From positions 40,357 through 104,356 of the forward strand of contig NZ_BFBX01000033.1 of assembly GCF_003851045.1 (NCBI RefSeq): a DNA stretch of 64,000 nt. The letters are read 5' to 3'. Each line of letters opens with the position of its first letter. Within the stretch, counting starts at the first letter, position 1. A model generated the notes under the pieces. The model saw only the letters and a list, made by a program, of their open reading frames with translations. It had not been told where the DNA came from and made no database searches. Below are positions 34,338 to 43,602 of the stretch, piece by piece. A program made the translations under genes and the position numbers. The stretch comes from Paenibacillus sp. 598K. GTDB lineage: Bacteria > Bacillota > Bacilli > Paenibacillales > Paenibacillaceae.

Positions 34338-34652
34338 GTTTTCCTTTTATCAGCGCCTTAATCAACATCTACTGTGAATCCTAAATGCCCATGATGAAGT
34401 CCTCTGTCACTGTAACCGCTAATCCCAATCCAAATTGCATCATCGCTCCTGCCGGTCCATCCGTCTGCGCTCCGGCAGTTCCGGCTCCTCCTATGCAGCC
34501 TCGTTTTCCAGCTTATCCAGGTGGAACCTCCGAATGAGGACAAGCTACGTTTGTCTCACCAACTCGATAATCGTAATTTCAGGCGGGTTAAAAACCGTGG
34601 CACCCCCACCTCGCCAAAGCCTATGTCGATAGTAGCCACGTAAACCTTGCCC
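34338..34652. other. Intergenic stretch without a convincing gene
   Basis: About 315 bp between the phosphotransferase and cutC. Short open frames on both strands (61 and 65 codons) have no ribosome site and no recognisable domain. On the minus strand a fragment reading FNPPEITIIELVRQT followed by a stop looks protein-like, so decayed coding sequence is possible. No clear terminator or promoter was seen. Confidence 0.5.
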
Positions 34653-35345
34653 TTATCCCCCGCCCCTGCTGACAATCTCGCGAACTGCAGTCAGCCTTGC
34701 CGGGTCGATGGCGGCGAGCGGGTCCGAGCCTACCCGTACCGAAGATCCGACATGCAATCGGCGAATGCCGGTTGCGCGTATGAAGACCTCGATGTTCGCC
34801 GCGCCCAAGCCGCTCCCGGCTAGAATGCTCGGCCCTCTCCCTGCAAACCTCGCGTGCAGCTCTTGCAACCGTTCGCTGCCTTGCGGCGCTGTCGGCTGTC
34901 CGCCGGAGGTCAGCACATCCGTAATCTGCGGATACTGGCTCAGCAGCTCCATCGCCGCAAATTGGTCGTTCGCCTCATCGAATGCCCGATGAAAGGTGAC
35001 ACACATCCCGTCCGCTGCACCCAGCAGCTCTTCCAGTCCAGCCCGATCGATCGCGCCGCCCTGGCGGAGCAGACCGAGGACAATCTCGGTCCCACCGACC
35101 GTGCTTATGTGTCTGATATCGCTACGCATGACTCGCAGATCGTCTGGTGTGTAGACGAATCCTCTCGAGTGCGGCCGGATCATGACGCGCACCGGGATGC
35201 GCACCGTCTCCAATACGGCAGCGACCGTCCCGATACTTGGCGTCAGCCCACCCTCCGTAAATGCCACGATTAGCTCAATCCGATCTGCCCCGTAGCGCTC
35301 GGCGACGACTGCATCCTCGAGCGTGGTGGCGATGACTTCAAGCAT
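34653..35345 (-). CDS. cutC: CutC-family copper homeostasis protein
   Basis: 230-residue TIM-barrel protein with the CutC hallmarks: ADRIELIVAFTEGGLTPSIG, VMIRPHSRGFVYTPDD, CVTFHRAFDEANDQ, VLTSGGQPTAPQG, ILAGSGLGAANIEVF. The family is linked to copper tolerance, but its biochemical role remains uncertain. ATG 35345 is preceded by GAGGAGGATATAGATC. It is monocistronic and divergent from the YhgE-like gene. Confidence 0.9.
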   Translation of the reverse strand: MLEVIATTLEDAVVAERYGADRIELIVAFTEGGLTPSIGTVAAVLETVRIPVRVMIRPHSRGFVYTPDDLRVMRSDIRHISTVGGTEIVLGLLRQGGAIDRAGLEELLGAADGMCVTFHRAFDEANDQFAAMELLSQYPQITDVLTSGGQPTAPQGSERLQELHARFAGRGPSILAGSGLGAANIEVFIRATGIRRLHVGSSVRVGSDPLAAIDPARLTAVREIVSRGGG

Positions 35346-35466
35346 GATCTATATCCTCCTCATCCTTTTAAAAGCTGATTTGAATGACGAACTAACGAGA
35401 TTGCGTCCATATCATATCACATATATGAATCGGTTTAAGGAGCTTCTTTGTTACCGTATCATTGTA

Positions 35467-35530
35467 TTGACAGCAAATCTCTTTGAGAGTATTATGTTAA
35501 ACAAACGTTTAATTAAAACAAATGTTTAAA
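35467..35530 (+). promoter_or_regulatory. Promoter and repeated TetR-type operator before the YhgE-like gene
   Basis: TTGACA (35467-35472), 17-bp spacer, TATTAT (35490-35495). Directly downstream are two near-identical units, AAACAAACGTTTAATT and AAACAAATGTTTAAAT (about 35500-35530), each containing the palindrome AAAC-N4-GTTT. Binding there would block transcription; the TetR gene two positions downstream is the natural candidate. Confidence 0.7.
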
Positions 35531-35554
35531 TCAAGGAAACGCGAGGGAAAAGAA

Positions 35555-36715
35555 ATGAGAAACGCTTTGAAAGCATTTTGGAAAAAAACGCCGACGAAAA
35601 TAGGCATTATGACAGCAATTATGTTCCAGCTCATTTTCAGCATCATATGGATGACTGGCTACAACGGGGCAACCGACCGTACGTTCAATCTGGAAATAAC
35701 CATTGTTAATGAAGACGAGGCTCTCGGTAAACAAATGGCCGACCAGCTTCTTGACAACCTGCCCTTCCAGATGTCGAATGCAACGACTCTGGACGAAGCG
35801 AAACGCAAATTGAACGCGCGTGATGTGCAGATGGTCATCCATATTCCGGCCGACTTCTCCGAGAAGCTGCAAACGCCGGGACAAAAAGGCGAGCTAATTT
35901 ATTGGATCAACGAATCGAATCCGGCTTTGATCAAAAGCATGATGACCGGCGTATCCTCCAGCGTGACGGCTCTGGTGAATAAACAGGCTATCTCGGCTGG
36001 AGCCCAGGCGGTGCTAACGCAAATGAATGTTCCGGCAGCACAGGCCGAAGGAACAGCGGAGTCCCTTTCGGAGATGGTGACCGGTGCGGTTCAAACGATG
36101 AACCCGGTTGCGGGCATGAACAACCAGATGGTTCCGATGATGCTTGTGCTCGCCTCGTACGTAGGCTCGATGATTATGGGAATGAACTTCCAACAATCCT
36201 CACAGATGATTGGAGCGGCGATAGGACGACTGCACAAATTCGGCGCGCGCGTCATCCTGAATGCGCTGGCGGCCCTCGCAACCTCGTTTGTCGGAGCATC
36301 CTTCGTACTTATGCTGGGTGGTCAAACGGCGCACGGTTTTCTAGAGCTGTGGGGATTTCAGGCCATTTGTTTATTTACGTTTATGCTGTTCTCGCAGTTG
36401 TTTGTTCTGCTACTCGGCAATGCGGGCATGCTGATCAACATCATCATGCTATCCGCTCAGCTCGTATCGTCAGGAGCGATGGTGCCTCGGGAGCTGTTGT
36501 CCGAGTTTTACTATACGCTGAGTCAGTATTTGCCCGCTACTTATGCGGTTGAAGGGAACATGGATCTATTGTTCGGTGGGCCAGGCATTGGAGGGGCTGT
36601 CTCCGCGCTAGCTGTAATTGCCGCCGTAACCTTTGTATTCGGCTTGCTCGTAGTTATACTAAAAAAAGACAAAGCGCCCGCACTTGTGCCGGCTGCCCCG
36701 AAGCTTGCGAACTGA
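35555..36715 (+). CDS. YhgE/Pip-domain ABC-2-type membrane protein
   Basis: 386 residues from ATG 35555 after GCGAGGGAAAAG; the in-frame ATG at 35522 overlaps the operator. Topology: TM1 at about 15-38, a large extracellular domain (FNLEITIVNEDEALGKQMAD, VQMVIHIPADFSEKLQTPG), then about five C-terminal membrane spans (MNNQMVPMMLVLASYVGSMI, LSAQLVSSGAMVPRELL). This is the YhgE/Pip arrangement related to ABC-2 permeases, found in drug or lysis-protein export and phage infection proteins. It is followed at 76 bp by the TetR gene, like yhgE-yhgD in Bacillus. It is likely an inducible efflux or envelope-stress component. Confidence 0.88.
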   Translation: MRNALKAFWKKTPTKIGIMTAIMFQLIFSIIWMTGYNGATDRTFNLEITIVNEDEALGKQMADQLLDNLPFQMSNATTLDEAKRKLNARDVQMVIHIPADFSEKLQTPGQKGELIYWINESNPALIKSMMTGVSSSVTALVNKQAISAGAQAVLTQMNVPAAQAEGTAESLSEMVTGAVQTMNPVAGMNNQMVPMMLVLASYVGSMIMGMNFQQSSQMIGAAIGRLHKFGARVILNALAALATSFVGASFVLMLGGQTAHGFLELWGFQAICLFTFMLFSQLFVLLLGNAGMLINIIMLSAQLVSSGAMVPRELLSEFYYTLSQYLPATYAVEGNMDLLFGGPGIGGAVSALAVIAAVTFVFGLLVVILKKDKAPALVPAAPKLAN

Positions 36716-36791
36716 ACAGATAAGCGCCATAATAAACATTACTAAGCCAAAAGCAATAGGCGAGTGACGACAACCGTACGGGGAGATGCGC

Positions 36792-37400
36792 ATGTCTGTT
36801 TCGGAACAGGATATTAAAATGAAAATTTTGCTGGCCGCCAGGCGCCTGTTTGCAGCACAAGGATTCGACGGCACCTCTGTCAGACAAATATGCGAGGAGG
36901 CGGGGGCCAACGTGGCTCTCGTCTCGTACCATTTTGGCGGGAAAGAAAATTTGTTTAACGCCGTGTTCAGCGTGTTTTTTCCGGGCAACCAACTCGAAAG
37001 ATACGAGCCAATTCTCCACGATCCGATCACGGGCATCAAGAAACTCGTGGAAGAGGTGATCCGCTTCAGGCTGAGCGATCCGGAGCTTGTGATTATTATT
37101 CAGCAAGAAATATTCAAGCAATCGTCGCGGATAGCGACGATACAGGAAAACGTTTTTCCGGTCTGGAACAAAATGCGCGAGCTGCTCGAAAAGGGCAAAC
37201 AGTCTGGCGTATTTCATTTCCGCTCGCTGGATAATGTGATGTTTTTCATCATGGGAACGCTGCTTTTCCATAAAAAAACGGACTACTTTCTGCCCATTCT
37301 GAGTGACGGTACTCCTACTTTTAAGGACATGTATCGCGATGCTGCTGTTTTTATTTTGCGGGGACTTGGTGTGCCGGGAACAGCGGAGGATTATATATGA
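36792..37400 (+). CDS. TetR/AcrR-family repressor
   Basis: 202 residues from ATG 36792 (MSVSEQDIKMK), 6 nt after GGGGAG. The N-terminal helix-turn-helix is clear (ILLAARRLFAAQGFDGTSVR, EEAGANVALVSYHFGGKENL). The C-terminal ligand and dimer domain is CecR/AcrR-like. It probably represses the upstream YhgE-like gene through the repeated AAAC-N4-GTTT sites and responds to a toxic compound or envelope signal. Confidence 0.92.
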   Translation: MSVSEQDIKMKILLAARRLFAAQGFDGTSVRQICEEAGANVALVSYHFGGKENLFNAVFSVFFPGNQLERYEPILHDPITGIKKLVEEVIRFRLSDPELVIIIQQEIFKQSSRIATIQENVFPVWNKMRELLEKGKQSGVFHFRSLDNVMFFIMGTLLFHKKTDYFLPILSDGTPTFKDMYRDAAVFILRGLGVPGTAEDYI

Positions 37401-37462
37401 AGACGTTCTCGAGTAGAGGCGATCGTTCACTTCGCCGAACAGTCGCAGCGAGAAGGCTTCGG

Positions 37463-37504
37463 CTAACAGCCCCGTCGAGACGAACATCTCGCGGGGCTGT
37501 TGGC
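37463..37504. terminator. Terminator between tetR and the beta-glucuronidase remnant
   Basis: AACAGCCCCG (37465-37474) and CGGGGCTGTT (37492-37501) enclose a second stem CGAGA/TCTCG. There is only a short T tract. It lies between convergent genes. Confidence 0.7.
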
Positions 37505-37510
37505 TTATCG

Positions 37511-39151
37511 CTAGGCGTTACGGCTTGTAATTAAGCGGTCAAAGCTTCGATGATTCGCCTCAAGGTAGCGCACCTGATACTCCTCGGTAAACATGACCGG
37601 GTCCACATCGTGGAAGCCAGCGATCGTATCTGCGCCGTACTCGGTCATCGCGATCGGCTTGTCCGGGAACAGACGCTGCCATTCCTCCAGCTCCTCGAGC
37701 AGCTTGATCGAGGCTACCTCCCACTCCCCGCCTTCCACGTACCAGCCGTAGTAGCGGTTGAGACAGAGCACATCGATAAGCGGCGCAACCTTGCACATCG
37801 ACGGACCTTTGCCGACCATCGTGACGATCGTGACCGGACGATGCTGCGGATCGAGCGACTTGGCGAGCGCGACGAGCGGCTCGAAGTAACGGTCCGCCCC
37901 CTCTTCATCAGCGGCCGGCTCGTTGGCGATCGACCACATGACGACGCAGGCATGGTTTTTGTCGCGCGCGATCAGCTCGCGGATCGCCGTCCGGTGAGCA
38001 TTAGCCGTCTGGATCTCCTCCCAGGTTTTGCGCGTGGCGGAGCCGGTGAGCGTCGCCATAAAATTCAGATGCAAACCAACAGCGGCCACCTCGTCGATGA
38101 CGACGAAGCCCTCGCGATCCGCCAGACGCATAATCTCCTCCGAATACGGATAATGCGAGGTGCGGAAGGAGTTTGCGTTCATCCATTTCATCAATTGGAA
38201 ATCCATCACATTGGCAGGCTCGTTGAGCCCCCGGCCGTGAATGGCCGTATCCTCATGCTTGCCGAAGCCCTTGAAATAAAACGGCTTGCCATTAATGAGG
38301 AACTGACCGCCGCGAACCTCGACCGAACGGATGCCAAACGGCAGCTCATAGACGTCGACAGGCGTAGCCCCGTCGCCCAGCTCGACCCGGAAGGTGTACA
38401 AGTACGCTTGAAAAGGCTCCCATCTCCGAGCGCCCTCGATACGCAACGTCCCCTCGCTGCCGCTCGCCGTGGCAACAGTCTGTCCGCTCTCGTCGATTAC
38501 GGCAATCTTCACTTCCGCTTCGCCGACGCAGTCGACGCTATAGGCGACATTCGCATCGTCTCCATCCACATCCGGTACGAGTGTAATGTCCTGTACATAG
38601 GTACGCGGCGTCGTATAGATTTTGACCGGACGATGCAGACCGGCATAGTTGAAGAAATCAAAATTCGGATGATTGCGCGTCAGCTTGCCCAAGCCCTCCA
38701 CTTCCCGTTCGACCAGCTTGCCGACTGGAAGCGTCGATTCATCCAGGACGTTGTTGACCGCGACGGTCACCCGGTTTCCGCCTGGACGCAGCAGCGCATT
38801 GATCTCCGCCTCGAATGGCGTGTATCCTCCCGTATGCTCGACAGCCAGCTCGCCGTTGACATAGACCTTGGCTTGATGTGTGGCCGAGCCGAAGCGCAAG
38901 ACGATCCGCTCGGACAGCAGCAGGGCAGGCATCGCGAATTCCTTCTCGTACCAGACCCAGCCCACATGATTTCGGATGTCCGAGACGACACCGACGTCGT
39001 TAAAGGAAGACGGCACCGCCATCGGCAGCGTATCGGTCAGTTGCTCGCGATACCATTCGCTAGACAGCCCTTCGCCAGCGTCAAGCTTGAAGCGCCATAC
39101 CCCGCTCAGGTCCGTGACCGTACGGGTTTCCGTTAAGAGTGGATATAACAA
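37511..39151 (-). pseudogene. Beta-glucuronidase (GH2), C-terminally truncated
   Basis: 546 residues from TTG 39151 after GAGAGGTGG. It has the GH2 sugar-binding domain ([41 protein letters not shown]), the immunoglobulin-like middle, and the barrel with acid/base [18 protein letters not shown] and nucleophile [15 protein letters not shown]. The [17 protein letters not shown] stretch is typical of UidA-type enzymes. Normal enzymes continue for about 55 residues after the FDR of [11 protein letters not shown] with a GEQVWNFADFATSQG segment; here a foreign tail ITSRNA and a stop follow. The lost region completes the barrel, so activity is doubtful. Confidence 0.75.
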
Positions 39152-39173
39152 GGATAGACCACCTCTCAGGTAG

Positions 39174-40106
39174 AATGAACATCTGCCGCGCATTGTCATT
39201 CAAGGCGTGTTTGCCGTCTTTTTCATGTTCGCGCTTGCTTATCTGCTCCGCCGATTCACAAGACCGATCCAGACGCTAGGCAAGGCGGCCCGTCAGATCG
39301 AGGCTGGCAATCTGACCGTACGCTCCAGCATCCGGGGCGAGGACGAGGTAGGAAGCCTGGGACGCTCCTTTGACCACATGCTGGACCGTATAGAGCAGAT
39401 GATGCAGGAGTTCCGGACCGAGCAGGAGCTGAAGCGGCGCGCAGAGATCGCGATGCTGCAGGCGCAGCTGCATCCTCACTTCCTCTTCAATGTGCTCAGC
39501 TCGATCCGGATGCGGCTGCTGCTCCAGAAGGACGAGGACAATGCCAAGCTGCTCGCTACGCTGGCGGCGCTGCTGCGGTCCAGCTTCTCCCGTCAGGGAG
39601 AGTTCGTCACGCTCAGTCAGGAGCTCGAGTCCGCCCGGCAATATATTGAGCTGATGCGGTTCGCAATGCGGCACCCGACGACCTACGAGATCGATGTCGA
39701 GCCCGAGCTGCTCGATGCGACCGTGCCGCGACTCATCCTGCAGCCAATCATCGAAAATGCGTACAAGCACGGCTTCGCGCGCAAGGGAGGCAGCGTCGTC
39801 ATCCAGATCGGAAGGAGCGACAACAAGCTGATCCTGACGATCAAAAATAACGGCGCCCGGCTATCCAGCGAGACGATCGCCGAGCTGGAGCGGCGGCTGG
39901 CTTATGAGCCGCATGAGTACGATACCGCAGTCAATCCCGGGGCTGCCGAAAGAGGGATCGGCTTATACAATGTGTCCACGCGGTTAAAACTGATCTATGG
40001 AGACGATTTTCAGATGTTGATTCAATCGAACGAGCCGGAATGGACAAGCATTACCTTAGTGCTGCCGATGCATCCCGTTGCCGAAGGAGGAACCAGTCAT
40101 GTATAA
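39174..40106 (+). pseudogene. YesM-type sensor histidine kinase lacking its sensor domain
   Basis: In-frame homology begins right after a TAG at 39171 ([20 protein letters not shown]), at what should be the second membrane helix. HAMP (RRFTRPIQTLGKAARQIEAG), the phospho-acceptor LHPHFLFNVLSS and the ATPase domain (ILQPIIENAYKHGFARKGG, GIGLYNVSTRLK) follow. The first membrane helix and the extracellular sensor, about 270 residues in this family, are missing. GTG 39207 could start a 299-residue remnant. The G1 box reads NNGARL, not DNGxG. The 3' end overlaps the intact response-regulator gene by 8 bp. Confidence 0.75.
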
Positions 40107-41703
40107 AGTGGTCCTGGCGGACGATCATTCGCCTGTGCTGGAGTACCTGGAGCAGAGTATAGCCTGGGAACGCTTAAATCTTGACCTGGTTGCCATTTGC
40201 GCCGATGGCGAGGAAGCGTGGGAAGCCTGCCAGACCTATCGGCCCGACATTTTGCTAACCGATATCGGGATGCCGGCGATGGATGGTCTCACCTTGATTC
40301 AAAGAGCCAAGGAGGCCAACCCGGAGCTGCAAACGATCATCCTTTCCTGTCACGAGGAGTTTCATTATGCGCAAAAGGCGGTCAAGCTTAATGTCTCCGA
40401 CTACCTGCTCAAGGAAAGTCTCGAGCTGGACCAGGTGACGACGGTGTTGACCGAAGCTGTTCAAAGATTGGACAATGTCCGCCAAAACAGGCAGTCGATT
40501 CACAACCTGCAACGCATGGTGGAAACCAATCATGCAACGATCCGAAGCCGCTTCTTGCAGACGTTCCTTGAACAGCCGTTATGGAGTGGAGCCGATTGGT
40601 TCGAGCAGGCGAACAGCATGGGCATCAAGCTGCGCCAGGATATTCCGTATATGCCGGTCACAGTTTTTGTGGATCGCGCCCGCGAGCTGGGGCAACGGTT
40701 TGGCGGCTCGGTCAACATGCAGTTCGTCATCGACAACGCTTTGCAGGAAGCGCTTCAGGTCGAAGACGTGCTTTTGTTTTCCTTGTCGGAGCGATGTTAT
40801 GTGCTGCTGGTTCCTTTTGTGCATACGCTCGTCCGCAATCGACACGAAGAGCTCCGGATAGCGCTGCAAGCGGCGCAACGGGATTTATACTGCCACTTAA
40901 AGGTGAGCTTGACTTTTTTCTATGGCGAGGCGGTACAGGACCTCAATCGGCTTAAGCAGCAAATCCAGGGGGTGTTGGCCAACACCAGCTTGCGCTTCTA
41001 CGGAGGAGAAGCGTCGATCCGGAAGGCCGAGAGCGTGACGACGACGACAGAGGATATGTTCCTTCACTATGCCCATACCTTCCAGGAGCTCCGGGAATGC
41101 ATCCAGCAAGAGGATCGGGATCGCGTCGGGTCGTTGTTGTCGGACTTGAACCACGAGCTGCAGTCACACAAGTATCCGGTCGAAAGTCTGAAGAGCTGGA
41201 TGCTCAAGATGGTGATGGAGCTGGAGTTGAAGTTCACCGTCATGCAGCAGTTCGTCACGAACTTCGACAGCGAGCTCTATCAACAGACGCTGGGCAGCGT
41301 GGAGACACTGGAGGAATTGGTGGCATGGCTGGAGCAGTTTTTGCTGGAGAAAATCAAGGACGTCCATGCGATGTGGAAGACGTCGGTACGAAAAGAGGTC
41401 GCCGAGGCGCAGCGTTATGTACTAACGCATCTTAGCGAGAAGATCAGCATGGATGCCGTAGCCAAAAAGGTGGGGCTGAACCCCACCCACTTCAGCCGTA
41501 TATTCAAGCTCGACACGGGATCAACCTTTATCGAATACGCCACCCGCTGCAAGATGGAGCGAGCCTGCGAGCTGCTCGATCAATCCAACTTGTCAGTCGT
41601 CGAGATCGCCGATCAGCTAGGGTATGACAACCCGAGCTACTTTATCAAGCTGTTCCGCAACCTGACCGGCAAGTCGCCGGCGGAGTACCGAAAATCGCTC
41701 TGA
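40099..41703 (+). CDS. YesN-type response regulator (REC + AraC DNA-binding domain)
   Basis: 534 residues from ATG 40099, with AAGGAGG 6 nt upstream. The receiver domain has acidic VVLADDH and the phospho-acceptor in DILLTDIGMPAMDG (Asp about 54). A long middle region of about 300 residues has no catalytic motif. The C-terminal AraC double helix-turn-helix is ISMDAVAKKVGLNPTHFSRI; VVEIADQLGYDNPSYFIKLF; GKSPAEYRKSL. Its cognate kinase just upstream has lost its sensor, so it may be unsignalled, constitutively driven by the remnant, or served by another kinase. It probably once controlled a carbohydrate locus. Confidence 0.93.
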   Translation: MYKVVLADDHSPVLEYLEQSIAWERLNLDLVAICADGEEAWEACQTYRPDILLTDIGMPAMDGLTLIQRAKEANPELQTIILSCHEEFHYAQKAVKLNVSDYLLKESLELDQVTTVLTEAVQRLDNVRQNRQSIHNLQRMVETNHATIRSRFLQTFLEQPLWSGADWFEQANSMGIKLRQDIPYMPVTVFVDRARELGQRFGGSVNMQFVIDNALQEALQVEDVLLFSLSERCYVLLVPFVHTLVRNRHEELRIALQAAQRDLYCHLKVSLTFFYGEAVQDLNRLKQQIQGVLANTSLRFYGGEASIRKAESVTTTTEDMFLHYAHTFQELRECIQQEDRDRVGSLLSDLNHELQSHKYPVESLKSWMLKMVMELELKFTVMQQFVTNFDSELYQQTLGSVETLEELVAWLEQFLLEKIKDVHAMWKTSVRKEVAEAQRYVLTHLSEKISMDAVAKKVGLNPTHFSRIFKLDTGSTFIEYATRCKMERACELLDQSNLSVVEIADQLGYDNPSYFIKLFRNLTGKSPAEYRKSL

Positions 41704-41793
41704 TCGACGCATGCCGCTTGCGCGGGACGCCAAGCTCCGGTAAGATAGACGAAGAAGCGACGCTTCGATCATCTATCCGAGGAGTGACAGCAA

Positions 41794-41982
41794 GTGAGCA
41801 AACGCAAGCAACGTACAAGAGCCGCCGCATCCGGCAAGCCGCCCGAGATGGCGGTGCGCAAGCTGTGGACGCGCAAGCCGCACACCCAGGTCGTCATCAA
41901 TAAGAAAGCGGAACAGCGCCGCACGTTCTGCCGCAAAGGCGGAACGGACGGCGCTGTTTTTGCGCTTGGCGCGGCTTGCTGA
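41794..41982 (+). CDS. Small basic protein of unknown function
   Basis: 62 codons from GTG 41794, with GGAG 10 nt upstream. The product is strongly basic (MSKRKQRTRAAASGKPPEM; RKLWTRKPHTQVVINKKAEQ) and resembles small conserved Paenibacillus proteins I recall only vaguely. Its 3' third lies inside a strong terminator hairpin, which argues for caution. It may be a nucleic-acid-binding peptide or not a gene. Confidence 0.4.
   Translation: MSKRKQRTRAAASGKPPEMAVRKLWTRKPHTQVVINKKAEQRRTFCRKGGTDGAVFALGAAC
41912..41963 (+). terminator. Strong terminator overlapping the small basic ORF
   Basis: AACAGCGCCG (41912-41921) pairs with CGGCGCTGTT (41949-41958). Inside is a second stem CGTTCTGCC/GGCGGAACG, and TTTTTGC follows. 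Confidence 0.85.
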
Positions 41983-42019
41983 AGCTCATTATCCTATAGT
42001 TAGGCTACGTACCCGCAGC

Positions 42020-42985
42020 TCACTCGCCGAGGCTGTCCCAGAAGCTCTGGAAGACGCCCGGCTCCACCTCGAAAAATACAGGCGCGTGGCTGTAGCGGAC
42101 GAAGCCTTCGCCGAATAACACAAGCTCTACCCGCGTATTGTCCTCCAGCGCCACGTAGATAATCTTGCGATCCTGACCGTCATAAATATTGGCCACACGC
42201 GCATCGTCCGTCTCGACCGGCTTCGCTGCATAGAGCGCAGCGATGAAGCTGTCGAGCGCTTCGCCCTTCGCCAGCGGCTGGAGATGCTGCAGACCGTTGT
42301 TCCAGCTGTCGTAGCCCTCCCACTGCGCCGAGGCGACACGGCCCTCGAGCTGCAGCTTGCCGATCAGATCGGCGCCGCTGCTGACCGTGATGCCGTTAGT
42401 CATTTCGTACACCTGGCCGTACACCTGACCGTCGGCCACCACATAAGACATGATGCGGAAGGCGGGATCATAGCCTTTGACCGCATAGATATCGGCCGTG
42501 CCGATATTGGAGGCCAGCTCGATGTACGCATCCTGGCCGCTCCACTCGTCGATGCCGCCGGTCGTCGTGCCGAGCTTCTCGCCGCGCAGCGCCTCGATAT
42601 CTGCGGCTTCGATGGATGTCCCCGTCTGCGTATAGATGTTGTTCTGATAGACGACCAGACCGATCATATCCGCACTGACGCCGCTCGCCATATCCGGCAG
42701 CTCCATCCTGGGGATGACGACGGAGCCGGACGGAGCGACAGGCTCCACCTGCGCTACCTCGGTATCTGCCGTCGGCGCGTTCACTTGATTCCAGACGCTC
42801 GGCGCGGCCAGACCGATGCCGGCCGCGATGACGATGCTCGCCGCGATATATAGCGCCCGGCGCGGCTTTTTCTGCTCCTGGCGCTGTACCTGGACGGCTT
42901 GCTCAACCTTTCTTTTCATCGCTTCGTTTGCTTTCATCTGATCCACCGCTTTCTTGTAATTTTTTCGGAATAGCTCCTCTTTCAT
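42020..42985 (-). CDS. Putative membrane-anchored anti-sigma factor
   Basis: 321 residues. The short cytoplasmic N-terminus is highly charged (EELFRKNYKKAVDQMKANEA), one membrane helix is at about 44-62 (ALYIAASIVIAAGIGLAAP), and the rest is an extracellular domain of about 255 residues with no catalytic motif recognised. The start overlaps the sigma-factor stop by 4 bp (ATGA), the classic sigma/anti-sigma arrangement. It lacks the zinc HxxxCxxC motif, so it would belong to a non-ZAS type. It probably sequesters the ECF sigma factor until an envelope or nutrient signal is sensed. Confidence 0.72.
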   Translation of the reverse strand: MKEELFRKNYKKAVDQMKANEAMKRKVEQAVQVQRQEQKKPRRALYIAASIVIAAGIGLAAPSVWNQVNAPTADTEVAQVEPVAPSGSVVIPRMELPDMASGVSADMIGLVVYQNNIYTQTGTSIEAADIEALRGEKLGTTTGGIDEWSGQDAYIELASNIGTADIYAVKGYDPAFRIMSYVVADGQVYGQVYEMTNGITVSSGADLIGKLQLEGRVASAQWEGYDSWNNGLQHLQPLAKGEALDSFIAALYAAKPVETDDARVANIYDGQDRKIIYVALEDNTRVELVLFGEGFVRYSHAPVFFEVEPGVFQSFWDSLGE

Positions 42986-43476
42986 TGCGAGTCTTCTCCT
43001 TCCAGCTCGAGTTTTAACAGCTCTCTTCCCCGCTTCAATCTCATCTTCACCGCAGATTCGCTGATCTGCAGGATCGTGCTTATATCCTTGACGGCATAAT
43101 CTTCATAGTAATAGAGATGGATGACGGATCTATACTTGAGGGGCAGAGCCAGCACGAGCTCGATCATGGCGCGATCGTCGGGGTCCTCTACTGCCGCCGT
43201 ATCCAGCGACTCCAGCTTGACCTCGCGCTTGCGCCAGCCTCTGCCCAGCAAGGACTTGCAATGGTTGGTGATGACCCGGATGAGCCAGGCCTTCTGATGC
43301 TCGCCATCGTTGAAGGCGGGCGCCTTTTCCATGAGCTTGATGAAGGTGTCCTGCGTCGCTTCCTCCGCATCCTCCCGCCTGCCCAGATACATCATCGCGA
43401 TCCGGAACAGCGTATCGGCATGCGTTTCATAGGTTTGTATCACGTGATCGCCCGGCCGGGGCACGGATCGTTGCAT
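42982..43476 (-). CDS. ECF RNA polymerase sigma factor
   Basis: 164 residues with region 2 (LFRIAMMYLGRREDAEEATQ, DTFIKLMEKAPAF, HQKAWLIRVITNHCKSLLGR) and region 4 (LPLKYRSVIHLYYYEDYAVK, DISTILQISESAVKMRLKRG). Region 1.1 and region 3 are absent, as in ECF factors. ATG 43476 follows AAAGGAGGGC. It is co-transcribed and coupled with the anti-sigma gene and divergent from the pectinacetylesterase-family gene, which might be a target. Confidence 0.93.
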   Translation of the reverse strand: MQRSVPRPGDHVIQTYETHADTLFRIAMMYLGRREDAEEATQDTFIKLMEKAPAFNDGEHQKAWLIRVITNHCKSLLGRGWRKREVKLESLDTAAVEDPDDRAMIELVLALPLKYRSVIHLYYYEDYAVKDISTILQISESAVKMRLKRGRELLKLELEGEDSQ

Positions 43477-43602
43477 CGGCGTTCTGCCCTCCTTTATACC
43501 TTTAACACTCTTTAGGACGGCTGCAGGTCACATTTTGTTGTGGGATCGGGGCGAAAATTACGTTATATTCGTTATAGTGTGCATCAGGAGGGAAGAGACA
43601 GG

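Noticed and set aside
34358..34543. A 61-codon minus-strand frame in the gap before cutC
   Set aside because: No ribosome site, no family resemblance, and stops in adjacent frames; kept only as possible decayed sequence.
37550..39136. A 528-codon plus-strand frame opposite the beta-glucuronidase
   Set aside because: Antisense shadow. Its Asp/Arg/Leu-rich composition mirrors the complement, and the minus strand has clear GH2 motifs.
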